Shown here piece after piece: positions 1 to 11,199 of a stretch of 64,000 nucleotides of DNA; positions within the stretch are counted from its first letter, which is position 1, and each line of letters begins with the position of its first letter. The position numbers and the translations under genes were made by a program. The DNA comes from Rhizobiales bacterium Ga0077525 (GTDB lineage Bacteria > Pseudomonadota > Alphaproteobacteria > Rhizobiales > Xanthobacteraceae): the NCBI GenBank assembly GCA_001464835.1, contig LNDS01000031.1, positions 1 through 64,000 on the forward strand, in the 5' to 3' direction. The notes under the pieces are model-generated. The model ran no database searches. It was not told where the DNA came from and worked only from the letters and a program-made list of their open reading frames with translations.

Positions 1-2
1 TC

Positions 3-431
3 GATATCGAGCCGGTGAGCTTCCGCCGCGACATCGCCCGCGCCCGCACTTTCGGCTTCATGAAGGATGTGTCGAAGCTGTGGAGCGCCGGTTTTGCGCT
101 CGGCGCCTCGTTCGACAACACGCTGGTCATCAGCGACGACCGCGTCCTCAACCCGGAAGGCCTGCGTTACGCCGACGAGTTCGTGCGCCACAAGATCCTG
201 GACGCCATCGGCGATCTGGCGCTGTCGGGTCATCCGTTGCTGGCCGCCTACAAGACCGTGCGCGGCGGCCACAAGCTCAACCACGCAGTTCTGTCCGCGC
301 TGATGGAAGACACCTCCGCTTGGCGCGTCGTCGAAGCCAGGCCGTCGGCCGAGCCTTCCCGCCGCTCGCGCGGCCATGCCGAGGTCGCCCCGGCGCTGGC
401 GGCTGCGGCCTATGGTCCCGACGTCTCCTGA
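3..431 (+). CDS. lpxC: UDP-3-O-acyl-N-acetylglucosamine deacetylase, C-terminal part
   Basis: This is the 3' end of lpxC; the 5' part lies before the window. LpxC is the zinc-dependent deacetylase that commits precursors to lipid A synthesis in the cytoplasm. The visible 142 residues hold the family's C-terminal hallmarks. HKILDAIGDL carries the His and Asp zinc ligands four residues apart. GGHKLNH carries the late catalytic His. RTFGF and NPEGLRYADEFVRHK are also typical. The tail after the last motif (about 40 Ala/Ser/Arg-rich residues) is variable in this family. bamD follows on the same strand after about 136 bp, the usual alphaproteobacterial order. Confidence 0.95.
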   Translation, partial: DIEPVSFRRDIARARTFGFMKDVSKLWSAGFALGASFDNTLVISDDRVLNPEGLRYADEFVRHKILDAIGDLALSGHPLLAAYKTVRGGHKLNHAVLSALMEDTSAWRVVEARPSAEPSRRSRGHAEVAPALAAAAYGPDVS

Positions 432-478
432 AACCGCCGTTTCGGCCTGATTTCGCCTTAACCATTCGCCTTAATCCC

Positions 479-493
479 GGCCGAATGTCGGCC
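479..493 (+). terminator. Short perfect hairpin after lpxC
   Basis: A 6-bp stem (ggccga/tcggcc) with a 3-nt loop lies about 50 bp after the lpxC stop and is followed by tattt. It could be a weak terminator of the lpxC transcript. The T run is poor, so this is tentative. Confidence 0.25.
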
Positions 494-567
494 TATTTGC
501 TCGCTAATCGATTGGCGGGACCGCGTTTTTTGCTTAAAATCAGCGTGGTTCGAGGGGATTTGAGTAT

Positions 568-1476
568 ATGGCTCTAGAGCGTTTTCAAGCGAAGTGGGTA
601 CCGGTTCGCGTGAAGAAAACGCGTCAAAACAAGAATCTTGCCGCCGCGACGACGCCGCGCCTGATGCGCGCGCTCTCCATGATGGTGCTGGCGCTGAGCT
701 TGGGCGCTTGCTCGAGCCTGTGGGGCAAGGACGACACGCCGCCCGACGAGCCGGCCGACCGCCTCTATAACGAAGGCCTCTTTGTCCTCAACAACAAGAA
801 AGACCCGAAGAAGGCGGTCGAAAAGTTCGAGGAAGTCGATCGCCAGCATCCCTATTCGGAATGGGCGCGCAAGTCGCTGATCATGTCGGCCTATGCCTAT
901 TACCAGGCCGGCTCCTATGACGAGAGCGTCACGGCGGCCAAACGCTACATCTCGCTGCACCCCGGCAGCCCGGACGCGGCCTATGCCCAGTACCTGATCG
1001 GCGCCTCCTATTTCGACGAAATTCCCGACATCACCCGCGATCAGGCCCGCACCGAAAAGGCCTTGGCCGCGCTCGACGAGGTGGTGCGCAAATATCCGAC
1101 CAGCGAATACGCCGTCAGCGCCAGGCAGAAGATGGAAGTCGCGCGCGACCAGCTCGCCGGCAAGGAAATGCAGATCGGCCGCTATTACCTGGAAAAGAAG
1201 GACTACACCGGCGCCATCAACCGCTTCAAAGTGGTGGTGACCCGCTATCAGACCACCCGTCACGTCGAAGAGGCGCTGGAGCGGCTGACCGAGGCCTATA
1301 TGTCGCTCGGCATCGTCGGCGAGGCGCAGACCGCCGCCGCCGTCCTCGGGCACAATTTCCCCGACAGCGAATGGTACAAGCACGCTTACGCCCTGGTGAA
1401 GGGCGGCGGGCTGGAGCCGTCCGAGAACAAGGGCTCCTGGATCAGCAAGGCCTTCAAGAAGGTCGGGCTGGGCTAG
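568..1476 (+). CDS. bamD: Outer membrane assembly lipoprotein BamD
   Basis: BamD is the essential lipoprotein partner of BamA in the complex that inserts beta-barrel proteins into the outer membrane. The 302-residue product has a hydrophobic signal (about residues 33-47) ending in lipobox LGAC, with Cys48 the lipidated residue. TPR-like repeats follow through residue 270 (LYNEGLFVLNNKKDPKKAVEKF; HPYSEWARKSLIM). The start at 568 is backed by an aggggа-type Shine-Dalgarno at 553-558, nine bases upstream. That choice puts about 32 residues before the signal, encoded largely by a palindromic repeat (MALERFQAKWVPVRVKKTRQ). An internal ATG at 664 would give a conventional signal peptide. recN follows after a second repeat. 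Confidence 0.93.
   Translation: MALERFQAKWVPVRVKKTRQNKNLAAATTPRLMRALSMMVLALSLGACSSLWGKDDTPPDEPADRLYNEGLFVLNNKKDPKKAVEKFEEVDRQHPYSEWARKSLIMSAYAYYQAGSYDESVTAAKRYISLHPGSPDAAYAQYLIGASYFDEIPDITRDQARTEKALAALDEVVRKYPTSEYAVSARQKMEVARDQLAGKEMQIGRYYLEKKDYTGAINRFKVVVTRYQTTRHVEEALERLTEAYMSLGIVGEAQTAAAVLGHNFPDSEWYKHAYALVKGGGLEPSENKGSWISKAFKKVGLG
572..633. repeat. RPE/REP-like palindromic element inside the bamD 5' end
   Basis: Arms gcgttttc (579-586) and gaaaacgc (615-622) flank a GC-rich centre around gtgggtaccggttcgcg. The core resembles the short palindromic repeats scattered in Bradyrhizobium-like genomes, of the form gagcgttttcaagcgaagtg. It lies within the translated part of bamD and encodes roughly residues 2-22. 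Family assignment is from recall; the inverted arms are seen directly. Confidence 0.65.
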
Positions 1477-1520
1477 AGCCGCCCCGGCTCCCTTTTTCTG
1501 TCCGTCATCACGAACCTATC

Positions 1521-1637
1521 CCCGTCATCCTGAGGTGCGAGGCCGCAGGCCGAGCCTCGAAGGATGAGCGGCCCAAAGGCCCGGGCCGTCGCCCTTCGAG
1601 GCGCGCAAGAGCGCGCACCTCAGGGTGACGGGTAGAG
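1521..1637. repeat. REP-like element, family A copy 1 (bamD-recN gap)
   Basis: A long imperfect palindrome running from cgtcatcctgaggtgcg to gcacctcagggtgacggg, with inner arms cgagcctcgaagg and ccttcgaggcg. It fills most of the gap between bamD and recN. A near-identical element precedes ligA (3349-3477) and a half copy lies at 34144-34193. It could form a strong RNA hairpin between the two genes. Confidence 0.8.
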
Positions 1638-1670
1638 AGCGGTAAGCCCGAATCTTTGGTACAAGGTCGC

Positions 1671-3347
1671 ATGCTCGCCCGCCTCTCCATTCGTGACATC
1701 GTCCTGATCGACCGGCTCGACATCGATTTCGCCGCCCACCTGGCCGTGCTGACCGGCGAGACCGGCGCCGGCAAGTCGATCCTGTTGGACGCCTTCGCGC
1801 TGGCGCTCGGCGGCCGCGGCGACCAGACTTTGGTGCGGCAGGGCGTCGAGCAGGGGCAGGTCACCGCGGTGTTCGAGGTCTCGGCCAAACATCCGGCGCG
1901 CGCCATCCTCGCCGCCAACGACATCGACATCGCCGCGCAGGACGAACTGATCCTGCGCCGCGTGCAATTCGGCGACGGCCGCACCCGCGCCTTCGTCAAC
2001 GACCAGCCGGTCAGCGTCAATGTGATGAAGCAGTTGGGCTCGGTGCTGGTCGAAATCCACGGCCAGCACGATGACCGCGCTTTGGTCGACTCCGCGACGC
2101 ATCGCAGCCTGCTCGATGCCTATGGCGGTCTCGATGCCGATGCGACCGGCGTTGCCGCTTTGTGGGAAGCGCGCCGCGCCACGGAAGAGGCCGTCGAGAC
2201 GCATCGCGCCAATATCGAACGCGCCCAGCGCGAGGCCGAATGGCTGCGTCACGCCGTCGATGAATTGCGCAAGCTGGCGCCACAGCCGGGCGAGGAAACC
2301 GCGCTATCGACCCGCCGCGGCGTCATGATGCAATCGGAGAAGGTCGCCGAGGATTTGCGCGACGCCTTTAACGCCATCGCCGGTCCGAAATCGGCGGTGC
2401 CCGGCTTGTCGCAGGTCGCCCGCCGGCTGGAACGGCGCGCGACGCAGGCGCCGTCTCTTGTCGAGCCGTCGGTCAAGGCGCTGGAAGTCGCGCTTCAGGC
2501 GCTGGACGAAACCCGTAGCAATCTCGAACAGGCGTTGCGCGATGCCGATTTCGATCCCGTCGAATTGGAGCATAACGAAGAGCGGCTGTTCGCGCTGCGC
2601 GCCGCCGCGCGCAAATACAATGTGCCGGTTGACGATCTCGCGGCGCTGGCGCGCAAGTACAACGATGACATTGCGCTGATCGATGCCGGCGAAGCGAGAC
2701 TCAAGGAATTGATCGCCGCAGCCAGCAAGGCTAGGGCCGACTTCAGCGTGGCCGCCGACGCGCTCTCCAAGGCGCGCGCCAAGGCAGCGGCCAAACTCGA
2801 CAGAGCGGTCAACGCCGAACTGCCGCCGCTCAAACTGGAACGCGCCAAGTTCTCGACCGAGATCGCCACCGATCCCGCCTCTGCCGGGCCGAACGGCATC
2901 GACCGCGTCGAGTTCTGGGTGCAGACCAATCCCGGCACCAAGCCGGGACCGATGATGAAGATCGCCTCCGGCGGCGAACTGGCGCGCTTCCTTCTGGCGC
3001 TGAAAGTGGTGCTGGCCGATCGCGGTTCGGCGCCGACACTGGTGTTCGACGAAATTGACACCGGCGTCGGCGGCGCGGTGGCCGATGCGATCGGCATGAG
3101 GCTGGCGCGGCTCGGCCGCAACGTGCAGGTGCTCGCCGTCACCCATGCGCCGCAGGTCGCCGCGCGCGCGACGCGGCACTACGTCATCTCAAAGGACGCG
3201 CTGGAGAAGGGCCAGCGCGTCGCCACCCGCGTTATTGAAGTCGCCGAGGAGCGCCGCCGCGAGGAAATCGCCCGCATGCTGGCCGGCGCCGAGATCACCG
3301 CCGAGGCCCGCGCCGCCGCCGAACGGTTGATCAAGGCGGCGAGTTAA
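1671..3347 (+). CDS. recN: DNA repair protein RecN
   Basis: RecN is an SMC-like ATPase that acts at double-strand breaks in recombinational repair. The N-terminal half-site MLARLSIRDIVLIDRLDI is followed by Walker A GETGAGKS (about residues 29-36). A long helical, coiled-coil middle spans roughly residues 150-380. The C-terminal half has signature ASGGELARFLLALK and Walker B TLVFDEIDTGVGG. Length (558 residues) is normal. I chose ATG 1671 over an in-frame TTG at 1656 because the family begins MLxxLxIxNxxLI and aagg lies just upstream. ligA follows on the same strand. Confidence 0.95.
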   Translation: MLARLSIRDIVLIDRLDIDFAAHLAVLTGETGAGKSILLDAFALALGGRGDQTLVRQGVEQGQVTAVFEVSAKHPARAILAANDIDIAAQDELILRRVQFGDGRTRAFVNDQPVSVNVMKQLGSVLVEIHGQHDDRALVDSATHRSLLDAYGGLDADATGVAALWEARRATEEAVETHRANIERAQREAEWLRHAVDELRKLAPQPGEETALSTRRGVMMQSEKVAEDLRDAFNAIAGPKSAVPGLSQVARRLERRATQAPSLVEPSVKALEVALQALDETRSNLEQALRDADFDPVELEHNEERLFALRAAARKYNVPVDDLAALARKYNDDIALIDAGEARLKELIAAASKARADFSVAADALSKARAKAAAKLDRAVNAELPPLKLERAKFSTEIATDPASAGPNGIDRVEFWVQTNPGTKPGPMMKIASGGELARFLLALKVVLADRGSAPTLVFDEIDTGVGGAVADAIGMRLARLGRNVQVLAVTHAPQVAARATRHYVISKDALEKGQRVATRVIEVAEERRREEIARMLAGAEITAEARAAAERLIKAAS

Positions 3348-3348
3348 C

Positions 3349-5643
<2,295 letters not shown>

Positions 5644-5659
5644 CCGTTGCCTTCTTTAT

Positions 5660-5678
5660 CCTCCCCCTCCAGGGGAGG
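5660..5678. terminator. Hairpin between convergent ligA and MFS gene
   Basis: A 7-bp GC stem (cctcccc/ggggagg) with a 5-nt loop lies 16 bp after the ligA stop, in the gap shared with the converging efflux gene. There is no long T run. It may be a fragment of the cctctcccc repeat family also seen at 11696-11834. Confidence 0.35.
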
Positions 5679-5735
5679 GTGAAGAAAGAAACCCCGCTGT
5701 TTGACAATTGAATCGTTGCTGCGCGGCGAAGACGC

Positions 5736-6935
5736 TCACCTTCTCACCAGCACCCGAAATGCCACGATCGCCACAATCAGAATGCCGAGCATCATCCACG
5801 CCATCGGCATGGCGCTGCTCGATCCGGCGAGCAGCATCGAGATCGTCTGCGTCGCCGCCGCGCCGATCGCCATTTGCGAGAAGCCGGTCAGGCCGGACGC
5901 AGCGCCCGCCGCTTCCGGCCGCAGGCTGACCGCGCCGGCGATCGCGTTCGGCAGCAACAGCCCATTGCCAAAGGAGATGAGGAATTGCGGCAGGAACACC
6001 GTCGCCGGCCCGCCATTCGGCCACAGCATGAACGACGCGGCGGTCAGGCAAGCGCCGGCGATGCCGAGCGCAAGGCCAGCCATGATCATGGTTTCGAGCG
6101 AGACGCGCTGCGCCAGCCGCGACACGGTGAAATTTCCCACCATGTAGCCGAACGACGACAGCGCGAACCACAGGCCGTATTCGGCCGACGTACGGCCCAT
6201 CAAAGTGATGACGACATGAGGCCCGCCGCCGATAAAAATGAAAAACGGCGCCGAGCCGAGCGCCCCGGCCAGCACATAAGCATGGAACTTGGGGTTGACG
6301 AGCAGCGCGCGCCACTCGCGCCCCAGCGCCGCCGGACCTGCCGACACCCTGGTGTGGTGCGTCTCCGGCAACATCAGCACCGCCCACGCCAGCACCGTGC
6401 CGGACATCAGTGTGATGAAGACAAATATCGCTTCCCAGCCGAAAGCTGTGTCGAGAATACCGCCGATCAGCGGCGACACCATCGGTGCGATCACCATCGC
6501 GGTGGTGACCAGTCCGATCATGCCGGCGGCGCGGTCGCGGTCGTACAGGTCGCGGATGATGGCGCGGCCGATGACGATACCGGTGGAGGCGCCGGCGGCC
6601 TGGATGATGCGGGCGGCGATCAAGGCGCCGATCGAGGAGGCGGCGATGGCGCCCAGCGACGCGATGACCGACAGGGCAAGGCCTGCGAGCACCACCGGTC
6701 TGCGGCCGAAACGGTCGGACAAAGGCCCGAGCACAAGCTGCGCGCAGGCGAGGCTGAGCAGGAACAGCGACAATGTCAGTTGCATGGTGGCGGCATCGGT
6801 GCCGAGCAGCGTGATCATGCCGGGCAAGGCCGGCACGACGATGTTGAGCGTGACCGGGCCGATGGCGGTCATCGCCATCAGCAGCGGCAGCAAGCGCCAC
6901 GGCCGGGCGGTGTGGTCTTCTCTGGAATGCTGCAT
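5736..6935 (-). CDS. Bcr/CflA-type multidrug MFS efflux transporter
   Basis: A 399-residue membrane protein with about 12 hydrophobic segments, typical of major facilitator drug:proton antiporters. The loop after TM2 carries the MFS motif GPLSDRFGRRPVVLAG, and TM5 has the antiporter-like run APMVSPLIGGILDTAFGWEAIF. Together with NIVVPALPGMITLLGTD near the N-terminus, this matches the Bcr/CflA branch (bicyclomycin, chloramphenicol and other substrates). The real substrate cannot be read from sequence. It stops four bases before the end of the upstream aminopeptidase gene on the same strand, so the two are probably cotranscribed. Confidence 0.88.
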   Translation of the reverse strand: MQHSREDHTARPWRLLPLLMAMTAIGPVTLNIVVPALPGMITLLGTDAATMQLTLSLFLLSLACAQLVLGPLSDRFGRRPVVLAGLALSVIASLGAIAASSIGALIAARIIQAAGASTGIVIGRAIIRDLYDRDRAAGMIGLVTTAMVIAPMVSPLIGGILDTAFGWEAIFVFITLMSGTVLAWAVLMLPETHHTRVSAGPAALGREWRALLVNPKFHAYVLAGALGSAPFFIFIGGGPHVVITLMGRTSAEYGLWFALSSFGYMVGNFTVSRLAQRVSLETMIMAGLALGIAGACLTAASFMLWPNGGPATVFLPQFLISFGNGLLLPNAIAGAVSLRPEAAGAASGLTGFSQMAIGAAATQTISMLLAGSSSAMPMAWMMLGILIVAIVAFRVLVRR

Positions 6936-6938
6936 GGC

Positions 6939-8768
6939 CTAAAGCGGCCTGGTCGCGGCGTCGAGCCAGCCTTGCGTCGCGCCGTCGAGTTGCGGACGCA
7001 GCGTGTCGCGCACGCGCGCATGATAGCCGTCGACCCAGAGCCGCTCCTTGCCGGTAAGAAGTCTCGTGTCGATCAGGCGGCGGTCGATCGGCGCCAAGGT
7101 CAGCGTCTCGAAAGCGTTCAGCGTTTTTTCGCCGCCATCCGGCAGCGGCGCGGCGATCACCAGCAGCAGGTTCTCGATGCGGATGCCGTAGGCGCCGGTT
7201 TTGTAATAGCCCGGCTCGTTCGACAGGATCATGCCGCGTTTGAGCGGCGCGGTACCGAGCTTGGAAATGCGCTGCGGTCCTTCATGCACCGACAGATAGC
7301 TGCCGACGCCGTGGCCGGTGCCGTGGTCGAAATCGAGTCCGGCCTGCCACAGCGGCACGCGCGCCAGCGTATCGAGTTGCGCGCCGCTGGTGCCTTCCGG
7401 AAACACGGCGCAGGCGATGGCGATGTGGCCCTTGAGCACGCGGGTGAAGCGGTCGCGCATTTCGTCGCTCGGCGTGCCGACGACAATAGTGCGGGTGACG
7501 TCGGTGGTGCCGTCTTCGTATTGCGCGCCGGAGTCGATCAGGAACAATTCGTTGTTGCCGATGACTCTGTTGGTATCGCGGGTGACGCGGTAATGCACGA
7601 TGGCGCCGTTCGGCCCGGCGCCGGAAATGGTGGGGAACGACACGTCTCGCAGCACGCCGGTGTCGCGGCGGAAAGTCTCCAGCGCCTCGACCGCGCTGAT
7701 CTCGGTCAGTTGCCCGGTCGGCGCTTCATTGTCGAACCAGGCGAGAAACCGTACCAGCGCCGCGCCGTCGCGCAGATGCGCGGCGCGGGTGCCGGCGATC
7801 TCGGCATTGTTCTTGACCGCCTTCATCTGCGTGATCGGATCGGCGCCGCGCGCCGGCTTGCCGCCCTTGGCCGCGACTTCAAGCGTCAGCGCTTCGGCCG
7901 CGCTGGCCTGATCGAGCCACACTGTTTTGTCCTTGAACACGGCGAGGTCGGGAACGAGGTCGGCGCTATCGCGGACATCGGCGATCTCTTCCAGCGTGTT
8001 GCGGACATCGTTGGAGAGCTTGCCGGCATCGATATAAAGACGCGGCCTTGCGTCGCGCGGGATCGTGGCAAAGCCCAGCGCCAAAGGCGTATGCGTCACA
8101 TCGGTGCCGCGAATGTTGAAGGCCCAGGCGACATTCTGCGGGTCCGACACGATGAGCACGTCGGCGCGCAGCTTGGCCAGTTCGGCGCGGATCAGCCGCA
8201 CCTTCTCCGCCGCGGTTTCACCGGCGAACTTGATATCGCGCACGGTGACCGGGCCGTGCGGCGGGGCCGGGCGCTTGTCCCACAGCGCGTCAATCGGGTT
8301 GCTGTCGAGCGCGACCAGAGTCGCACCCGCCTTGGCGCAGGCTTTCGACAATCGCTCGGCGCCGTCGGCGGTATGCAGCCACGGATCGTAACCGATCCTG
8401 CTGCCGCTCTTGAGGTTCTTTTCCAGCCATTGATGCGGCGGGCACTCGACCAGATGCTCGACGGCAAACACCGCGCTGTCGGTCTGGGTCTTGACCTGCA
8501 CCGTGTAGCGGCCGTCGACGAACAGAATAGCGCGCTCGGTAAGCACGATCGCCGCGCCGGCCGACCCGGTGAAGCCGGTGAGCCAGGCCAGGCGCTCTTC
8601 GCTCGCCGGCAGATACTCGTTCTGCTGGCGGTCGGCGCGCGGCACCACGAATCCGTCCAGGCCTTGTTGTTTCAGCGCAGCGCGCAGCCGCGCGACTCGA
8701 TTCGCGCTTTCGGCCGGCTCGCTCGAATCATCGAAGGTCTGGAAGCGGGCTTCAAACATGGTTGGCAC
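6939..8768 (-). CDS. pepP: Xaa-Pro aminopeptidase (aminopeptidase P family, M24)
   Basis: This 609-residue metallopeptidase removes an N-terminal residue that precedes proline. It is the long form with two creatinase-like N-terminal domains (residues about 20-320) before the pita-bread catalytic domain. The metal ligands are visible: two Asp in FLIDSGAQYEDGTTDVTRT, His in HGTGHGVGSYLSVHEG, Glu in LSNEPGYY and Glu in GIRIENLLLV. The C-terminal extra domain (LAPIDRRLIDTRLL) is also typical of the long form. M1 at 8768 and M4 at 8759 are both possible starts. The MFS gene follows directly. Cytoplasmic; no signal peptide. Confidence 0.93.
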   Translation of the reverse strand: MPTMFEARFQTFDDSSEPAESANRVARLRAALKQQGLDGFVVPRADRQQNEYLPASEERLAWLTGFTGSAGAAIVLTERAILFVDGRYTVQVKTQTDSAVFAVEHLVECPPHQWLEKNLKSGSRIGYDPWLHTADGAERLSKACAKAGATLVALDSNPIDALWDKRPAPPHGPVTVRDIKFAGETAAEKVRLIRAELAKLRADVLIVSDPQNVAWAFNIRGTDVTHTPLALGFATIPRDARPRLYIDAGKLSNDVRNTLEEIADVRDSADLVPDLAVFKDKTVWLDQASAAEALTLEVAAKGGKPARGADPITQMKAVKNNAEIAGTRAAHLRDGAALVRFLAWFDNEAPTGQLTEISAVEALETFRRDTGVLRDVSFPTISGAGPNGAIVHYRVTRDTNRVIGNNELFLIDSGAQYEDGTTDVTRTIVVGTPSDEMRDRFTRVLKGHIAIACAVFPEGTSGAQLDTLARVPLWQAGLDFDHGTGHGVGSYLSVHEGPQRISKLGTAPLKRGMILSNEPGYYKTGAYGIRIENLLLVIAAPLPDGGEKTLNAFETLTLAPIDRRLIDTRLLTGKERLWVDGYHARVRDTLRPQLDGATQGWLDAATRPL

Positions 8769-9101
8769 TGTAACCTTCCGGGGAAAGCGGGCAACGCGCG
8801 TGGGCCCGCATCGCCTTTTAGGCTAATGCCTTACGATAATGCAGCCCTGAGCGAAATATTCGCATCGGCATGGCGGCCAACCGCGCAATGAATCGGTTCC
8901 CTGATTCAAAATTGTGCAGTGCATTAAAAATGTCGCAATTTCGCCGCTCATCTTTACGGCGGTTAACGTCTTTATGCTTGAATTACGGGGCTATCATGCA
9001 ATGTCATGGGGTGTTCGCAATTGCGAGATAGATTATGTTGCATTGCAGCAGTCAAGCGCATCCCAGCGCTCTGACCCAACAGTTTCGAAGGAGAGACAAT
9101 C
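8769..9101. other. Intergenic promoter region between pepP and a small gene
   Basis: About 330 bp, AT-richer than its flanks, with no convincing protein-coding signal. It separates divergent genes and should hold both promoters. A perfect 12-bp palindrome lies inside it at 9015-9026. Confidence 0.5.
9015..9026. promoter_or_regulatory. 12-bp perfect palindrome, possible operator
   Basis: The sequence tcgcaattgcga is a perfect palindrome about 75 bp before the start of the 72-residue small gene. Its position fits a binding site for a dimeric regulator, but no regulator is identified. Confidence 0.25.
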
Positions 9102-9320
9102 ATGGTTGCCCTTACCTATGGCGATACCCGCGCAGCGACGCCTGACGTCAAGGCCGCGACCACAACCGCGCCGCGCCAGGGCTTCTTTGCCCGCTTGCTC
9201 ACCGCGATGATGGAAGCGCGCATGCGCCAGGCCGAGCGCGAGATCAGGCTTTATGCGCCGCGGCTGGCGCCGTTGTTGCCGCTGGCTGCCGACAAGGATG
9301 CGCCGCACGGCGGCATCTAG
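9102..9320 (+). CDS. Small conserved hypothetical protein (72 aa)
   Basis: I do not recognise a named family. The product has a variable N-terminal tail and a central basic amphipathic helix, FFARLLTAMMEARMRQAEREI, similar in style to short DUF1127-like proteins of Rhizobiales. It ends in a Pro/Leu stretch and DAPHGGI. Coding status is supported by a strong Shine-Dalgarno (gaaggagag, 9087-9095), a long upstream promoter-type region and codon use like its neighbours. It stands alone between the divergent pepP and the converging prmA. Confidence 0.6.
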   Translation: MVALTYGDTRAATPDVKAATTTAPRQGFFARLLTAMMEARMRQAEREIRLYAPRLAPLLPLAADKDAPHGGI

Positions 9321-9383
9321 AACGGAGACGTTTGACGCTTGCACCGCCCCGGTCCCCCGCCCGGGGCGGTTTGCTTTTGCGCT

Positions 9384-10268
9384 TCAGCCGCGCTTGAGAA
9401 CGAGCGTCATCCAGCCTTCCAGCGGAATTCGCTGCACCAGCACCAGGCCTTGCGCACGATAGATCGACAGAATGGCCTTGGCATGCGCCGGCAACAGGCC
9501 GGACAACACGACGCGACCGCCGGGCGCTGCAAGACTCGACAGCGCCACCGAAAGCCGCAGCAATGGCGCCATCAGAATATTGGCGAAGATCAAATCGTAA
9601 GGCGCGCCGGCTGCGATCACCGGCGCCTTGGTGCCGGTGGCATGCGCCAGACGGACCATAGGCCCGGCGCGGTTGAGCCGCGCATTGTTGCGCGCCGCGG
9701 TGACGGCGATGCGGTCGATGTCGGTGGCGAGAATGCGGGTGTGGAAGATCTTGGCGGCGGCGATCGCCAGGACGCCGGAGCCGGTGCCGATATCGAGCAC
9801 GCGCTGGAAGCGCCGCTGTTTTGCCAGCGCATCGAGCGCCAAGAGGCAGCCGCGCGTCGTGCCGTGATGGCCCGTGCCAAAGGCCAAGGCCGCTTCGATC
9901 TCGATGCCGAGGTCGTTCGAGCGCACAGCGGCGCGGTCATGCGCGCCATGCACGATGAAGCGGCCGGCGCGCACCGGCTTCAACCCGCTCAGGCTTTCCG
10001 CCACCCAGTCCTTGGCATCGATATCTTCGAAAGTCAGCGCCGCGGCGCTTTCCTCATCGGCCGCCAACGCGATCAGTTCGCGCACCATCGCCTGGTCCGG
10101 CGGATTGCGGAAATGCAGCGCGACGTGCCAGACGCCGTCGTCGGTTTCGAACGAGCCACAGGCTGTATCGTTGGCGTCCAAAGTCTCGGCCATATAGGCC
10201 GAGATGCGGCGGGCGGCGGCCTGATCCGTGCACACAAGACGGGCAACTGTCGTGGCGGAATCGCTCAT
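9384..10268 (-). CDS. prmA: 50S ribosomal protein L11 methyltransferase PrmA
   Basis: PrmA trimethylates ribosomal protein L11 using S-adenosylmethionine. The 294-residue product has an N-terminal substrate-recognition domain (about residues 1-110). A Rossmann methyltransferase domain follows, with FGTGHHGTTRGCL, SAM motif I VLDIGTGSGVLAIAAAK, acidic residues in ILATDIDRIAV, and the N-I-L motif FANILMAPL. I start at ATG 10268 (MSDSATT) rather than 10289, because the family starts near there. It lies just downstream of the L,D-transpeptidase on the same strand. Confidence 0.92.
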   Translation of the reverse strand: MSDSATTVARLVCTDQAAARRISAYMAETLDANDTACGSFETDDGVWHVALHFRNPPDQAMVRELIALAADEESAAALTFEDIDAKDWVAESLSGLKPVRAGRFIVHGAHDRAAVRSNDLGIEIEAALAFGTGHHGTTRGCLLALDALAKQRRFQRVLDIGTGSGVLAIAAAKIFHTRILATDIDRIAVTAARNNARLNRAGPMVRLAHATGTKAPVIAAGAPYDLIFANILMAPLLRLSVALSSLAAPGGRVVLSGLLPAHAKAILSIYRAQGLVLVQRIPLEGWMTLVLKRG

Positions 10269-10310
10269 GGCGGGACGTTCGCCCGGCATTCACGCCCGTG
10301 CAATCGAAAA

Positions 10311-10973
10311 CTAGCGCCCGAAGAAGAACGGCGGCGGCGGCGGCGCGTAGCCGTAGCGGGGCGGGTGATAATACGGCCGCTCGCTGAAATAGAAGTCGCG
10401 CGGGCGCTCGCGATAATATTCGCGGACGATGACGCGCCGGCGCGGCGCGCTGGCGGCCGCCCCGGTCTCGTCGCCGAGAATGTCGTAATTGTCGCCGCGC
10501 CGCGCCACGTGCGCCGCGGACGGCGTCTCGCCGCGCAAGGTGATGCGGGTCTTGTTCAGGCCTTCCTGCTTGACCAGGTCGAACAGGATCTGGGCGTTCC
10601 TCGGCGCGAGCCGGACGCAGCCGTGCGACGCCGGCGTGCCGATCGCTTTCAAATGGTTGGAGCCGTGAATGGCGTGGCCGCGCGTGGTGAAAAACACCGA
10701 ATGCGGCATCGGCGCGTCGTCCCATTCCTTGCTGAAATGGTCCTTCTCCAGGCGGAACGGCGTGAACGTCCCGGACGGCGTGTCGTAACCGGCCGCACCG
10801 GTCGACACCGGCCACAGGAACAGCGGCTCGCCGTTGAGCGACACCGACATCTGCTGGGTGGACTTGTCGATGTCGATGGCCAGATCGGCGCGCGCCGGCT
10901 GCGCCGACACCAACGCGCACAGGACAAGCGCGGCAACGGCGCCACAAACACGCGCAACACGTCGGAAAAACAT
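10311..10973 (-). CDS. L,D-transpeptidase (YkuD domain), exported
   Basis: L,D-transpeptidases form 3-3 peptidoglycan cross-links or attach proteins to peptidoglycan in the periplasm. Residues 1-29 look like a cleavable signal peptide (basic MFFRRVARV, a hydrophobic stretch, then QPARA). The YkuD catalytic domain follows, with HGSN and the nucleophile motif SHGCVRL. The last 50 residues are rich in Arg, Tyr and Pro (PPRYGYAPPPPPFFF), which is common in Rhizobiales members. An upstream in-frame ATG (11000) would put nine residues before the signal, so I prefer 10973. Confidence 0.9.
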   Translation of the reverse strand: MFFRRVARVCGAVAALVLCALVSAQPARADLAIDIDKSTQQMSVSLNGEPLFLWPVSTGAAGYDTPSGTFTPFRLEKDHFSKEWDDAPMPHSVFFTTRGHAIHGSNHLKAIGTPASHGCVRLAPRNAQILFDLVKQEGLNKTRITLRGETPSAAHVARRGDNYDILGDETGAAASAPRRRVIVREYYRERPRDFYFSERPYYHPPRYGYAPPPPPFFFGR

Positions 10974-11199
10974 CGTCGGATACTCCAGCCCAGCCTGCAT
11001 AGTCTATCACGCCGGCGGGCGGGATTAAGGCAAGCCTGCCGCGTCAACGCGCGCCGGCGCTAAAGTTTCCGTGATGCGATGCGTGGCAAAGGGCGGCGGC
11101 TGTGAGCGAGCGACCCGGAGGGAACCGGTCAAGCCGTTTGGGCTTGTCTTTTGAACTCTCTTGCCCCGTCCTTCAGCGCAGCGCAAAACTCGGCCCGCC

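Noticed and set aside
5874..8891. A 1005-codon open frame on the plus strand opposite the MFS and pepP genes
   Set aside because: It is antisense to two clear genes. Its composition is Arg/Ala/Gln/Asp-rich, as expected of a GC-rich shadow frame, and it has no family motifs.
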